Shown here: in pieces, positions 8,442 through 15,178 of the stretch
Layout: each line of letters starts with the position of its first letter
Numbering within the stretch: the first letter of the stretch is position 1
From: Methylophaga sp.
Lineage (GTDB): Bacteria; Pseudomonadota; Gammaproteobacteria; Nitrosococcales; Methylophagaceae
NCBI RefSeq assembly: GCF_030651745.1
Contig: NZ_JAUSCC010000011.1
Location: 1-16,441, forward strand
Direction: 5' to 3'
Length of the DNA stretch: 16,441 bases
The notes under the pieces: generated by a model
What the model saw: the letters and a program-made list of their open reading frames with translations, nothing else
Databases searched by the model: none
Told to the model about the DNA's origin: nothing
Program-made: the position numbers and the translations under genes

Positions 8442-9488
8442 CTATTGCAGATGCACTGCTTCAAACCGTGCCATCACATTGCCATTCACATCCGCTAATT
8501 CAAGATGTTGACCTTCAATCTTCCAGTAACGCACTTTTTCCAGCATAAAATGCATCGCTTGAGCCGTTTCCATGCCTTGAGCACAAGCCATCATTGTGCT
8601 GGCGATTCGGCTGAATTTAAGTTTGTCTTCTCGTAGCTGATAGTTGCCCATAATTCGATTGCAACCATCCGATCCGGACAGCCGGTTTTCTTCACTGGCC
8701 AAAATAAGTGATGGTTCACGTTGCTGTTCGTAAACTTCTATTGGCTCGTCATTCAAGCGGGTCAGTTTCCAGTAGGTATTGATTAAATTTTCGTTATAAC
8801 CCAGCTCGCCACAAGTCTCGCCAGGCCAGATGTCCTGGGCTTTAGTGACAATTAATGTCGGCTGCATTTCACCGGTATCGGAATTTGGACGAGGTTCCAT
8901 ATAGCCGGTCAACTCGACTAAAATCGGTTGATTTGCCTCATCGACATACTCCAGATACAGGGATTCAAGTGCTGCATTATCCGCTTCATGGGCGACAAAC
9001 CAACGTTGGCCTGTCAGACATTCTTTAAAAATGCCACTATCCGCCATGTAACTGTACATACCATGAAACTGCATGGCGGGATAAACAGCTTGAAACATTG
9101 CATCACGTTGTAATTGATAATTTAGCGAGCTGTTGATTACCGTATATTCCTGATCCAGCAAACTGATGCTGCCATCTCTTTCGATTTGAAACGCAGTTTG
9201 TTGAGGATTATCAGATAACAATCTCAACTGACTGGTTTGTTGCTGCCATTGGCCCAGCTGATAGAAAGTTGAATCATCACCAGACTCCTGATAATGCAAT
9301 TGCAGATAGTAGCTATGATCTGCGAATAAATTGAGACGGTAATCAATCCCTGGACAGTCAGCGCAGGGCAGCGTGCCGCTGTAGCTGACTGGCAAATCTT
9401 CAATAATCAGACGCCGCTCATCTGATGGTTCAGAACTACAAGCACTGAAAATCAAAATCGACAGCAGACCCAACCATTTCTTTAACAT
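8442..9488 (-). CDS. Three-domain lipoprotein: NlpE-like, OB-like and HslJ/META
   Basis: A 348-residue predicted lipoprotein: signal peptide MLKKWLGLLSILIFSAC with lipidated Cys17 (residue at -3 is Phe, slightly unusual). Residues about 30-115 are an NlpE N-terminal domain with its CxxC in GTLPCADCPGID (Cys42, Cys45). Residues about 140-226 form a domain with YMADSGIFKECLTGQRWFVAHEAD and ending WPGETC (Cys157 and Cys226 may pair), resembling the NlpE C-terminal OB region. Residues about 233-345 are a META/HslJ domain with SGSDGCNRIMGNY. NlpE senses surface contact and envelope stress through Cpx in E. coli, and HslJ is linked to heat and novobiocin resistance; a stress role here is inference. 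A GGAG Shine-Dalgarno sequence precedes the ATG. It sits 28 bp after rnk and 2 bp before the DUF2007 gene. Confidence 0.85.
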   Translation of the reverse strand: MLKKWLGLLSILIFSACSSEPSDERRLIIEDLPVSYSGTLPCADCPGIDYRLNLFADHSYYLQLHYQESGDDSTFYQLGQWQQQTSQLRLLSDNPQQTAFQIERDGSISLLDQEYTVINSSLNYQLQRDAMFQAVYPAMQFHGMYSYMADSGIFKECLTGQRWFVAHEADNAALESLYLEYVDEANQPILVELTGYMEPRPNSDTGEMQPTLIVTKAQDIWPGETCGELGYNENLINTYWKLTRLNDEPIEVYEQQREPSLILASEENRLSGSDGCNRIMGNYQLREDKLKFSRIASTMMACAQGMETAQAMHFMLEKVRYWKIEGQHLELADVNGNVMARFEAVHLQ

Positions 9489-9516
9489 ATCGGACTCCGG
9501 CTTTGGTTAACCGGAA

Positions 9517-9930
9517 CTATCGGTGAAATTCACCTGCTCGCTCCGGTTGATATTCTATGGATTCGATCCTGACCTGTAACATTCCACCCTTACCATCTGG
9601 CCAGTCAATTTCATCGCCTTCTTTCAGGCCAAGCATGGCACTGCCAACCGGCGCTAAAATGGAAATCGTGTTACCAGAATCATCCATATCTTTTGGATAG
9701 ACCAATTTCAGCGTAAAAGTTACCCCGCTGGAGATAACAGAAAATTTTACCTGTGAATTCATGGTCACGATATTGGCTGGCATCTGTTCGGGTGCAACCA
9801 GCTCAGCGCGTTCTAACTCGGTTTCTAAAGCCGCTTTAATATTCGCCGGAATATCGGTAGATGATTGCAGCAGGTTTTCGATACGCGTGTAATCGAGCTC
9901 GGAAATAATAATGTCAGGTTGCGTAGTCAC
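9517..9930 (-). CDS. rnk: Rnk-type nucleoside diphosphate kinase regulator (GreA/GreB family)
   Basis: Rnk resembles the C-terminal domain of GreA/GreB with a short helical N-terminal arm and binds RNA polymerase; it was first described as a regulator of nucleoside diphosphate kinase. Here the N-terminal PDIIISELDYTRIENLL and the C-terminal core ILAPVGSAMLGLKEGDEIDW and SIEYQPERAGEF match the E. coli protein. The frame opens at an ATG at 9942, but a GTG at 9930 is preceded by GGAG with 6-nt spacing, while the ATG has no Shine-Dalgarno sequence. The GTG start gives 137 residues, against 136 in E. coli, so I chose it. It leads a group with the NlpE-like lipoprotein and the DUF2007 gene and is separated from the upstream small membrane protein by a terminator-like hairpin. 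Confidence 0.9.
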   Translation of the reverse strand: MTTQPDIIISELDYTRIENLLQSSTDIPANIKAALETELERAELVAPEQMPANIVTMNSQVKFSVISSGVTFTLKLVYPKDMDDSGNTISILAPVGSAMLGLKEGDEIDWPDGKGGMLQVRIESIEYQPERAGEFHR

Positions 9931-9960
9931 AATAAACTCCATTCAACAAATTTAAAGACG

Positions 9961-9989
9961 CACAAAAACAACCGTCGAAGTTGGACGGC
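9961..9989 (-). terminator. Probable intrinsic terminator after the small membrane protein
   Basis: On the minus strand CCGTC (9988-9984) pairs with GACGG (9976-9972) around a 7-nt loop, with a possible extra G-U pair, and is followed by TTGTTTTTG. This short stem plus U-rich tail lies after the 10028-10273 gene and before rnk, separating the two transcription units. The stem is only 5-6 bp, so it may be leaky. Confidence 0.5.
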
Positions 9990-10027
9990 ATCATTTTCGG
10001 GTCATAGTGGGAATAAAACAGGCAGGC

Positions 10028-10273
10028 TTATGATGGCACAAATTTCAAACCAATATAAGGTGTGAGCAAAAACAAAAATATGGCGAGTTTGTAAAACATC
10101 ATTCCGCAATAATGTAATTGAGAAAATTGCTCGCGAGATATGTTGAACCAACGGCTATGCAATTGATAGATTTTGTCAGCGCTTGATGCATAGACAATAA
10201 ACCAGACTATCAGCAGCGAAAAATTGAGCACAGCAGCCCAACCTAAAACAAAGGTTATATTTTCCAACGTCAT
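10028..10273 (-). CDS. Small two-helix membrane protein, DUF6868-like
   Basis: An 81-residue inner-membrane protein with two predicted transmembrane helices: about residues 8-28 (VLGWAAVLNFSLLIVWFIVY) and 58-76 (MMFYKLAIFLFLLTPYIGL). The loop between them is conserved-looking, with YQLHSRWFNISREQFSQLHY. The pattern resembles the DUF6868 family as I remember it; a database search would be needed to confirm the name. Function is unknown. A strong AAGGAG Shine-Dalgarno sequence precedes the ATG. It follows the large kinase-fusion gene by 62 bp on the same strand, so the two may be cotranscribed. Confidence 0.75.
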   Translation of the reverse strand: MTLENITFVLGWAAVLNFSLLIVWFIVYASSADKIYQLHSRWFNISREQFSQLHYCGMMFYKLAIFLFLLTPYIGLKFVPS

Positions 10274-10335
10274 TGCAGGAACTCCTTTATCAGTAGCCCC
10301 TAATTTACGCCTAGTGGCTGCGGAATAAAAGTCAG

Positions 10336-12600
10336 CTAATTTTTATCAGCGCTGCGTAATTTGTTGAATAGCCGTTTGATAGCTTTACGTCCATAACGAC
10401 GTTTGAATTTAACTTTAAAATCATAAAGATAAAACGGCAAACGACAGCGAAAGTTGAATGGCAATTTATATTTGGTTTGCTGAAGATACAGTCCGACCAG
10501 TTTTTCCCGGCCTTGCCAATGCAGTTTATTACAGATCCTTGTCAGATCCGACAGACGTTCGGAAAGGGTGGCATTACGGTTGAAAAAGCGTGCCCGGTTG
10601 ATATCAATCAGGGTAAATTCCAAGTTGCTATCAGCCTGTTTCTTGATCAAGATATTTCCCCCGGCCAGATCACGGAAAAATACCCCTCGACCATGCATTT
10701 CCAGTAAAAACTGGCTGAGCTGTTGATATAACTGGTCTTCGCTGACACCTTGATACTCAGTAGCACCATCATTGAAGGCGGTGAGGATTTCTCTGGCGGA
10801 AAAATCATGATCCACCAAATCACACAGATAATAATTTTCCGTCAGCGTTTTATCATCGGTTCGTTCAAAATAGGCGATAGGTAATCCAGTTGGAATACCC
10901 CGACGTAATAATTCAGCGGCGGCATTCCAACTACGTTTCGACTTACACGGCTTGAATTTATCAAGCAGTCGCTTATGCGCTGGCATGCGCAAAGGTTTTT
11001 TGGCGACAATAGTTTTGTCCAGCAGATCCTCTATACGCCAGATAATATTACGTGCTTTACGTAGAGTGTTTTCTTCTGTTGCCTCGGGTAAATAGGCTGG
11101 ATGCAGTTTTTGTTTAAGTTCAGCAGCCTGCGCGGCGTTTTCAGCAATTAACAAGCCTTTCCAGCCATCCTGTTCAAATTCATACAAATTTTTGCCAGCA
11201 GCATGGCGATAAACCGAAACTCTTTCACGAGCTTTTGGACTGGCTTTGAGATCAATCTTTGCGTTAGCTGGCCAGCAAAGAAAAATGGGGGATTCGGTGA
11301 CAAACTCTGGCTGTTCAATGGCGACTGCTCCATCCCGGGTAATGGTTTCAACGTTGTCCAGTTGAGACGGGGCATATAAAGCATGCATGGGCATCGCCTG
11401 TCCGTTGGCTGTCCATAACACATGGATGAGTTTATCTTTATTGCGAAACGCATGTACTTCAATAGCTTCTGCAGTGGCTAACGGCCCTTCATATAAGCTG
11501 CCTGGAATCAAACGGATAAAGTTCTGCATGGCATAGAAGGCCGGACGTAGTCTGAAATCCTGTTGTTGTCCCAATACAGAACGATAATGAGTGATTCTTT
11601 CTAACTCAGGATAGGTTTCGTAGCCATCATCTATCAGGCCTTCACGGTGACAGATAAACGGACCCCAATAAGCTTGCTGCATGGCACCAGAAGCCGCCAG
11701 TAAGGTCAGATAACGACTGAGATAGTCTGCTTGTTTCTCTTCGCCATTCACCAATACCCGGCGGATCCGCGGCAGCGTCCAGAACGCTGCTGGCGAAATA
11801 AATTCTTTGACACCAAAATCGTCGGTGATCTTTTTCAGAATACGGGCTTTTTTCACCAGATTTACTTTCAGGCGCATCGCCAGTTTGGTGCCGAAAATAC
11901 GATGATCAAAGCGTTCAGGTTCGGTCACACGCTCACTGAACAAGTTATTGGTATGAATATCCGGCAATTGATTGTCACGACGCAACCGCGTCAAAACCGC
12001 AATATTATGCAGCGGTTCGAAATCAGAAATATTCGGTCCAGCTATCTTGATATGACGAGATTTGATCTCTTCATAAGCAATACGCCAGGTGTTAAAAAAA
12101 CTCTCGGTGTCATAACCCGCCCAGCGGCGACGGTTACTGGTTGAACCAATTTCAATCGCAGTTACGCGTGATCCGAATCGACTGGCAGCGGTTTGCACAA
12201 ACTCACGCCAGCGCAATTGTGCACTGCCGGTTTTCATTTGTTGCGCTTCGGTAAATGGTTGCACTAGATGCAAAAGCACTTGAATATCGGTTGCCAATAA
12301 ACGTTCCAGCAAACGGGTTACCGGGCCACCCTCATCACCATAGGTAAAATCGAGGCGAACCTGTTTGATTTTTAATGCTTCAAGTTGTTGCAGGACGTAG
12401 TCATCCACTGCAGGATCATCGGAGGTCGTTACGCCAACGCCGACAAAATCCTCTGGCACTGTGTGTTTGGCTTTGGGGAGGTGACCATCAGGTAAAGCCA
12501 GGCGGCCTGAAAACACATAACGCAGGGCGCTGCCCAATGAATTTGCGTCCATTAACGGGCCGTTTTCAATTTTATTGTGTGTTTTGTCCGACGAGCTCAT
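10336..12600 (-). CDS. Fusion of a glycosidase-like barrel with a WaaP/InaA-type kinase
   Basis: A 754-residue protein without a signal peptide or membrane helices. Residues about 50-450 look like a TIM barrel of the glycoside hydrolase clan A type (VRLDFTYGDEGGP at 81-93, VLLHLVQPF, AIEIGSTSNRRRW at 148-160, AYWGPF at 310). Residues about 475-700 are a lipopolysaccharide-kinase-like domain: a likely ATP-binding Lys at 534-535 (IVAKK), catalytic loop HGRGVFFRDLAGGNIL (Asp644, Asn649) and metal-binding Asp666 in LIDINRARF. The C-terminal 50 residues are strongly basic, which may hold it at the inner face of the membrane. WaaP-type kinases phosphorylate lipopolysaccharide core sugars, so a role in cell-surface glycan assembly is plausible but unproven. 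At the place where clan A enzymes have Asn-Glu as acid/base, the sequence reads GSTSN, so the barrel may bind rather than cut glycans. Its transcript probably starts in the 70-bp gap upstream. Confidence 0.8.
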   Translation of the reverse strand: MSSSDKTHNKIENGPLMDANSLGSALRYVFSGRLALPDGHLPKAKHTVPEDFVGVGVTTSDDPAVDDYVLQQLEALKIKQVRLDFTYGDEGGPVTRLLERLLATDIQVLLHLVQPFTEAQQMKTGSAQLRWREFVQTAASRFGSRVTAIEIGSTSNRRRWAGYDTESFFNTWRIAYEEIKSRHIKIAGPNISDFEPLHNIAVLTRLRRDNQLPDIHTNNLFSERVTEPERFDHRIFGTKLAMRLKVNLVKKARILKKITDDFGVKEFISPAAFWTLPRIRRVLVNGEEKQADYLSRYLTLLAASGAMQQAYWGPFICHREGLIDDGYETYPELERITHYRSVLGQQQDFRLRPAFYAMQNFIRLIPGSLYEGPLATAEAIEVHAFRNKDKLIHVLWTANGQAMPMHALYAPSQLDNVETITRDGAVAIEQPEFVTESPIFLCWPANAKIDLKASPKARERVSVYRHAAGKNLYEFEQDGWKGLLIAENAAQAAELKQKLHPAYLPEATEENTLRKARNIIWRIEDLLDKTIVAKKPLRMPAHKRLLDKFKPCKSKRSWNAAAELLRRGIPTGLPIAYFERTDDKTLTENYYLCDLVDHDFSAREILTAFNDGATEYQGVSEDQLYQQLSQFLLEMHGRGVFFRDLAGGNILIKKQADSNLEFTLIDINRARFFNRNATLSERLSDLTRICNKLHWQGREKLVGLYLQQTKYKLPFNFRCRLPFYLYDFKVKFKRRYGRKAIKRLFNKLRSADKN

Positions 12601-12670
12601 AAAAAATCCGAAAGTTCACGCCCAGCAGTGGGCAATTTGTAGCAAAAAACAGCTTGATTCAGCGCGAGAG

Positions 12671-13003
12671 TTAGTGCGTTACGCTATTAGAAAATACATT
12701 CAACACTATCACGCCACCTAAGATCATTGAAATGCCGATGATGGCAGCCGTATCAAGTTTCTGACTAAACACCACCCAACCGATTAACGCAATCAATACC
12801 ACTCCGAGACCTGCCCATATAGCATAGGCAATGCCAACCGGAATGACCTTCAAAGACAAGGATAAGAAATAAAAAGCAACAACATATCCAACGATAACAG
12901 CAATTGAAGGCCAGAATTTGGTAAAACCGTCAGAAGCTTTCAGAAAGCTGGTGCCAAAAACTTCCGCAAGAATGGCGAGACTTAGCAATAACCATTTGGA
13001 CAT
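12671..13003 (-). CDS. Small multidrug resistance (SMR) family transporter, EmrE-like
   Basis: A 110-residue inner-membrane protein with four predicted helices. The essential membrane-embedded glutamate is present as Glu14 in LAILAEVFGTSFLK, and the family signature GIAYAIWAGLGVVLIALIGW is complete, as is the last helix IIGISMILGGVIVLNVFS. SMR proteins are dual-topology dimers that exchange protons for cationic compounds or guanidinium. The helix-3 sequence AYAIWAGLGVV favours the EmrE (Qac) branch rather than the Gdx/SugE branch, though the substrate cannot be fixed from sequence. It is the last of three minus-strand genes, 9 bp after the DUF202 gene. Confidence 0.92.
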   Translation of the reverse strand: MSKWLLLSLAILAEVFGTSFLKASDGFTKFWPSIAVIVGYVVAFYFLSLSLKVIPVGIAYAIWAGLGVVLIALIGWVVFSQKLDTAAIIGISMILGGVIVLNVFSNSVTH

Positions 13004-13012
13004 GACGGGGAC

Positions 13013-13381
13013 TCAGTTGTAGGTGATAAATAAGCTGATAGCCAATAAGCTACCAAGCAGAGCTACTATTAAACTTACAACGACGCCCCATTGCGTCCGG
13101 TAACCTTCAGGAAATTCCGATTCCCCTAAGGTTTTTAATACACGTTGAAATTGTCGGGCAGCATAAACTGTTGTAAAACTTCCCAGTAAAATAAACGCCA
13201 GACCGATGATAAATGTCATTGTGGTATTCAGCAGTTGCTGTTCGCTGGATAATATCTCAATTAACAGACCTGAGCGTTCAATTAAAAAACCAAACATGAT
13301 GAAGGTCAAACCCGTGCGATTCCAAGCCAGCAATGTTCGTTCAGCGGCAAATAAAACGCGCGGATCCTGAAGGTAAGACAT
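13013..13381 (-). CDS. DUF202 (YidH-like) inner-membrane protein
   Basis: A 122-residue membrane protein with the DUF202 hallmark near the N-terminus, FAAERTLLAWNRTGLTFIMFG (key residues Glu14, Arg15, Trp20, Arg22), followed by predicted helices at about 25-40, 53-72 and 98-119. The same domain forms the membrane part of yeast vacuolar polyphosphate-polymerase subunit Vtc1; the function of bacterial single-domain members is not settled. It lies 3 bp after the oxygenase gene and 9 bp before the SMR transporter gene, all on one strand, so it is very likely cotranscribed with both. Confidence 0.88.
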   Translation of the reverse strand: MSYLQDPRVLFAAERTLLAWNRTGLTFIMFGFLIERSGLLIEILSSEQQLLNTTMTFIIGLAFILLGSFTTVYAARQFQRVLKTLGESEFPEGYRTQWGVVVSLIVALLGSLLAISLFITYN

Positions 13382-13384
13382 CAG

Positions 13385-14026
13385 TTAAGCCGCCTTCACT
13401 TTACGTTTGCGTAACCAGCTTTTTAGTTTTGCACTGAGTTTGTGGAAAAAACGGTGTTTATTGTTAGCCGCTTCGCTGGTCAGGAAGTTTATCTGGATAG
13501 AACGGCGAGTTCCCTCATAACTGGGATAGCCATGCCAGCAATTATCTGTCACTTTAAATGCTACCAGTGAGCCCGGCCCAGGACTGATTTCATCCACATA
13601 ATCTTCCATATCATGAGCATTATTTAAAATTCGCAAACGACCAGTAGCGGCATCCCAGCTCTCATTGAGATAAATCAGGATAGTAACCAGCTTGGTTTTT
13701 GAATCAGTATGAATACGTCCATCTTTTTGTCTTGAATAACCTCGCAAGGTCATCATCATTGGTAAATTCATGACTTGTACATCGAATTTATCGCAGATGA
13801 TCTGGCGAAATTCAGGGCTGTCTATGGAATCCAGAAAAGACTTGAAATCCTCATTTACTGGCACATCATCGACATTAAAACTGCCACCATCGTCGATATC
13901 CGGAAAATCTCCGATAACACGATTAAGCACATCCGAGCGTATCGAGCGTTCCACCTTAAAAAAGGGAAATGGAATACGATTGACGGGGGCGGCTTGCAGG
14001 GCCTGCATATCCAGTACTGAATTCAT
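13385..14026 (-). CDS. 2-oxoglutarate/Fe(II)-dependent oxygenase
   Basis: A 213-residue cytosolic protein with the double-stranded beta-helix motifs of 2OG-Fe(II) oxygenases: iron ligands His106 and Asp108 in DGRIHTDSK, distal His155 in DNCWHGYP, and the 2OG-binding Arg165 ten residues later in EGTRRSIQINFL. The last 30 residues are very basic. The substrate is unknown; relatives include prolyl-hydroxylase-like and cell-surface-modification enzymes. The frame opens at an ATG at 14083, but that lies upstream of the predicted transcription start near 14060, so I chose the ATG at 14026. It is the first of a three-gene unit with the DUF202 and SMR genes and is divergent from fpr. Confidence 0.87.
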   Translation of the reverse strand: MNSVLDMQALQAAPVNRIPFPFFKVERSIRSDVLNRVIGDFPDIDDGGSFNVDDVPVNEDFKSFLDSIDSPEFRQIICDKFDVQVMNLPMMMTLRGYSRQKDGRIHTDSKTKLVTILIYLNESWDAATGRLRILNNAHDMEDYVDEISPGPGSLVAFKVTDNCWHGYPSYEGTRRSIQINFLTSEAANNKHRFFHKLSAKLKSWLRKRKVKAA

Positions 14027-14066
14027 ATGAGGTTCTCGATACTGCTTGGAATTTAGAATAATCAAC

Positions 14067-14096
14067 ATCATATGATAATACAAAATGGGCTATCAA
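14067..14096 (-). promoter_or_regulatory. Predicted sigma-70 promoter of the oxygenase-DUF202-SMR unit
   Basis: On the minus strand, TTGATA (14096-14091) and TATGAT (14072-14067) are separated by 18 bp; each matches consensus at five of six positions. A start near 14060 would give a leader of about 35 nt before the ATG at 14026. The -10 lies within a perfect palindrome ATCATATGAT (14067-14076), and the -35 overlaps the first copy of a CAATCAG direct repeat. Confidence 0.55.
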
Positions 14097-14112
14097 TCAG
14101 ATTGCCAATCAG
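14094..14112. repeat. CAATCAG direct repeat in the fpr/oxygenase gap
   Basis: CAATCAG occurs at 14094-14100 and again at 14106-14112, 12 bp apart and so near one helical turn. The first copy overlaps the predicted -35 box of the oxygenase promoter, a position suited to a regulator. It could be chance, and no known regulator site was recognised. Confidence 0.35.
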
Positions 14113-14211
14113 CTACAACCGTTAACAGCTTCGATCGGTTTTGCTGTAACCCATATATTATTGATATGGTCATGCTAATAAACCATGCGGATTACCGGGC
14201 AGGAATGAATG

Positions 14212-14952
14212 ATGAGTAAGTGGAGCGAAGGCCGAGTAATAGAAAACAAACAATGGACGGAGAGTCTACATTCGCTGAGAGTGGATGCATCCATTGATGC
14301 CTTTGAAGCCGGCCAGTTTACTCGTTTGGCACTGGAGATTGATGGTGAAGAAGTCAGTCGACCGTTTTCACTGGTCAATGCACCAGGTGAAAAATCATTG
14401 GACTTTTACTTTATCAAAGTCCCTGGCGGACTGTTTTCAACCCGTTTGGCTAAACTTAAAGCCGGCGACAGTATCAAAGTTGCTGCCAAAGCCACAGGTT
14501 TATTAACGGTTAAGCAGATACCCGCAGCTAAAAAATTATTTTTACTGGCAACCGGCACCGGCGTTGGCCCGTTTTTATCGATCATTAAAACCACTGAGGT
14601 TTGGCAACAGTTTGAACGGATAGCCTTGGTCCATGCCGTTCGTTATACCGAAGAGCTGACCTATCAACAAACCATTCGCTCTATTGCTGAGCAACATACT
14701 CACCAGTTCAGCTATATCCCGATGGTCAGCCGAGAGCCTTGTGATTATGCGATCGCAGGACGCATCCCGGCAGCCATACTCGACAATAAACTGGAATCAC
14801 GAGCCGGTGGCCGCATTGATTCCGACAGCCATCTGATGTTGTGTGGCAATCCGGATATGGTGCTGGATACCATGAATGTATTGACTGAACGCGGATTAAA
14901 AAAGCACAGTCGGCGTGAGCCGGGACATATCAGTATTGAAAAATATTGGTAA
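14212..14952 (+). CDS. fpr: Ferredoxin/flavodoxin--NADP+ reductase
   Basis: Fpr moves electrons between NADPH and ferredoxin or flavodoxin through FAD. The 246-residue protein shows the FAD-binding RPFSLVNAP (50-58; the usual tyrosine of RxYS is Phe52), the pyrophosphate-binding LATGTGVGPFLSII (112-125), the NADP motif MLCGNPDMV (209-217) and the C-terminal EKYW, with Trp246 expected to stack on the flavin as in E. coli Fpr. Two adjacent ATGs (14209 and 14212) are possible; AGGA at 14201-14204 has better spacing to 14212. The start MSKWSEGRV also aligns better with E. coli MADWVTGKV. E. coli fpr is SoxS-controlled; no clear SoxS box was recognised here. It is divergent from the oxygenase unit and has no cotranscribed neighbour. 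Confidence 0.94.
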   Translation: MSKWSEGRVIENKQWTESLHSLRVDASIDAFEAGQFTRLALEIDGEEVSRPFSLVNAPGEKSLDFYFIKVPGGLFSTRLAKLKAGDSIKVAAKATGLLTVKQIPAAKKLFLLATGTGVGPFLSIIKTTEVWQQFERIALVHAVRYTEELTYQQTIRSIAEQHTHQFSYIPMVSREPCDYAIAGRIPAAILDNKLESRAGGRIDSDSHLMLCGNPDMVLDTMNVLTERGLKKHSRREPGHISIEKYW

Positions 14953-15178
14953 TTCATCTCAACGCTTGTTATGGTCGAACTACGTTGATAACGATGTCAT
15001 TTGAACCAAACGTGGCACAACGTGTCACAAATAACACAGCACTTGCCTAATCATTTAGAGCGAGATAGCTACTCCGAAATACCATCAAATCACCTTTAGA
15101 GTCACATAGTGACTTGCATTTGTTTATAAACGGATCACCCAACAATTGTGTTGCTCGGTCCAAAACAGGGGAGGGCTC
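14953..15178. other. Intergenic region with a tandem 10-mer and a small palindrome
   Basis: This 226-bp gap between fpr and the amidohydrolase holds no credible gene. It contains a tandem 10-mer, CGTGGCACAA then CGTGTCACAA (15011-15030, one mismatch), and a 6-bp-arm inverted repeat AGTCAC-ATA-GTGACT at 15100-15114. A TATAAA at 15124-15129 may be a -10 box, but no good -35 accompanies it. These may be regulator sites for the amidohydrolase-transaminase genes; this is inference. Confidence 0.4.

Noticed and set aside
9525..9537. GGTGAA-A-TTCACC dyad near the rnk stop
   Set aside because: It lies inside the rnk coding end (GEFHR) and lacks a U-tract, so chance within coding sequence is the simplest explanation.
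12620..12633. GCCCA-GCAG-TGGGC hairpin before the kinase-fusion gene
   Set aside because: The stem is 5 bp and no U-run follows directly, so it is not a convincing terminator; a 5' leader hairpin is possible but unsupported.
14027..14083. N-terminal 19-residue extension of the 2OG oxygenase
   Set aside because: No Shine-Dalgarno sequence, an unlikely hydrophobic start, and the best promoter places the transcript start downstream of this ATG.
14205..14219. Four-codon leader peptide (MNDE, then stop) overlapping the fpr start
   Set aside because: It follows the same AGGA as fpr, but such a short frame is expected by chance in ATGAATGATGAGTAA.
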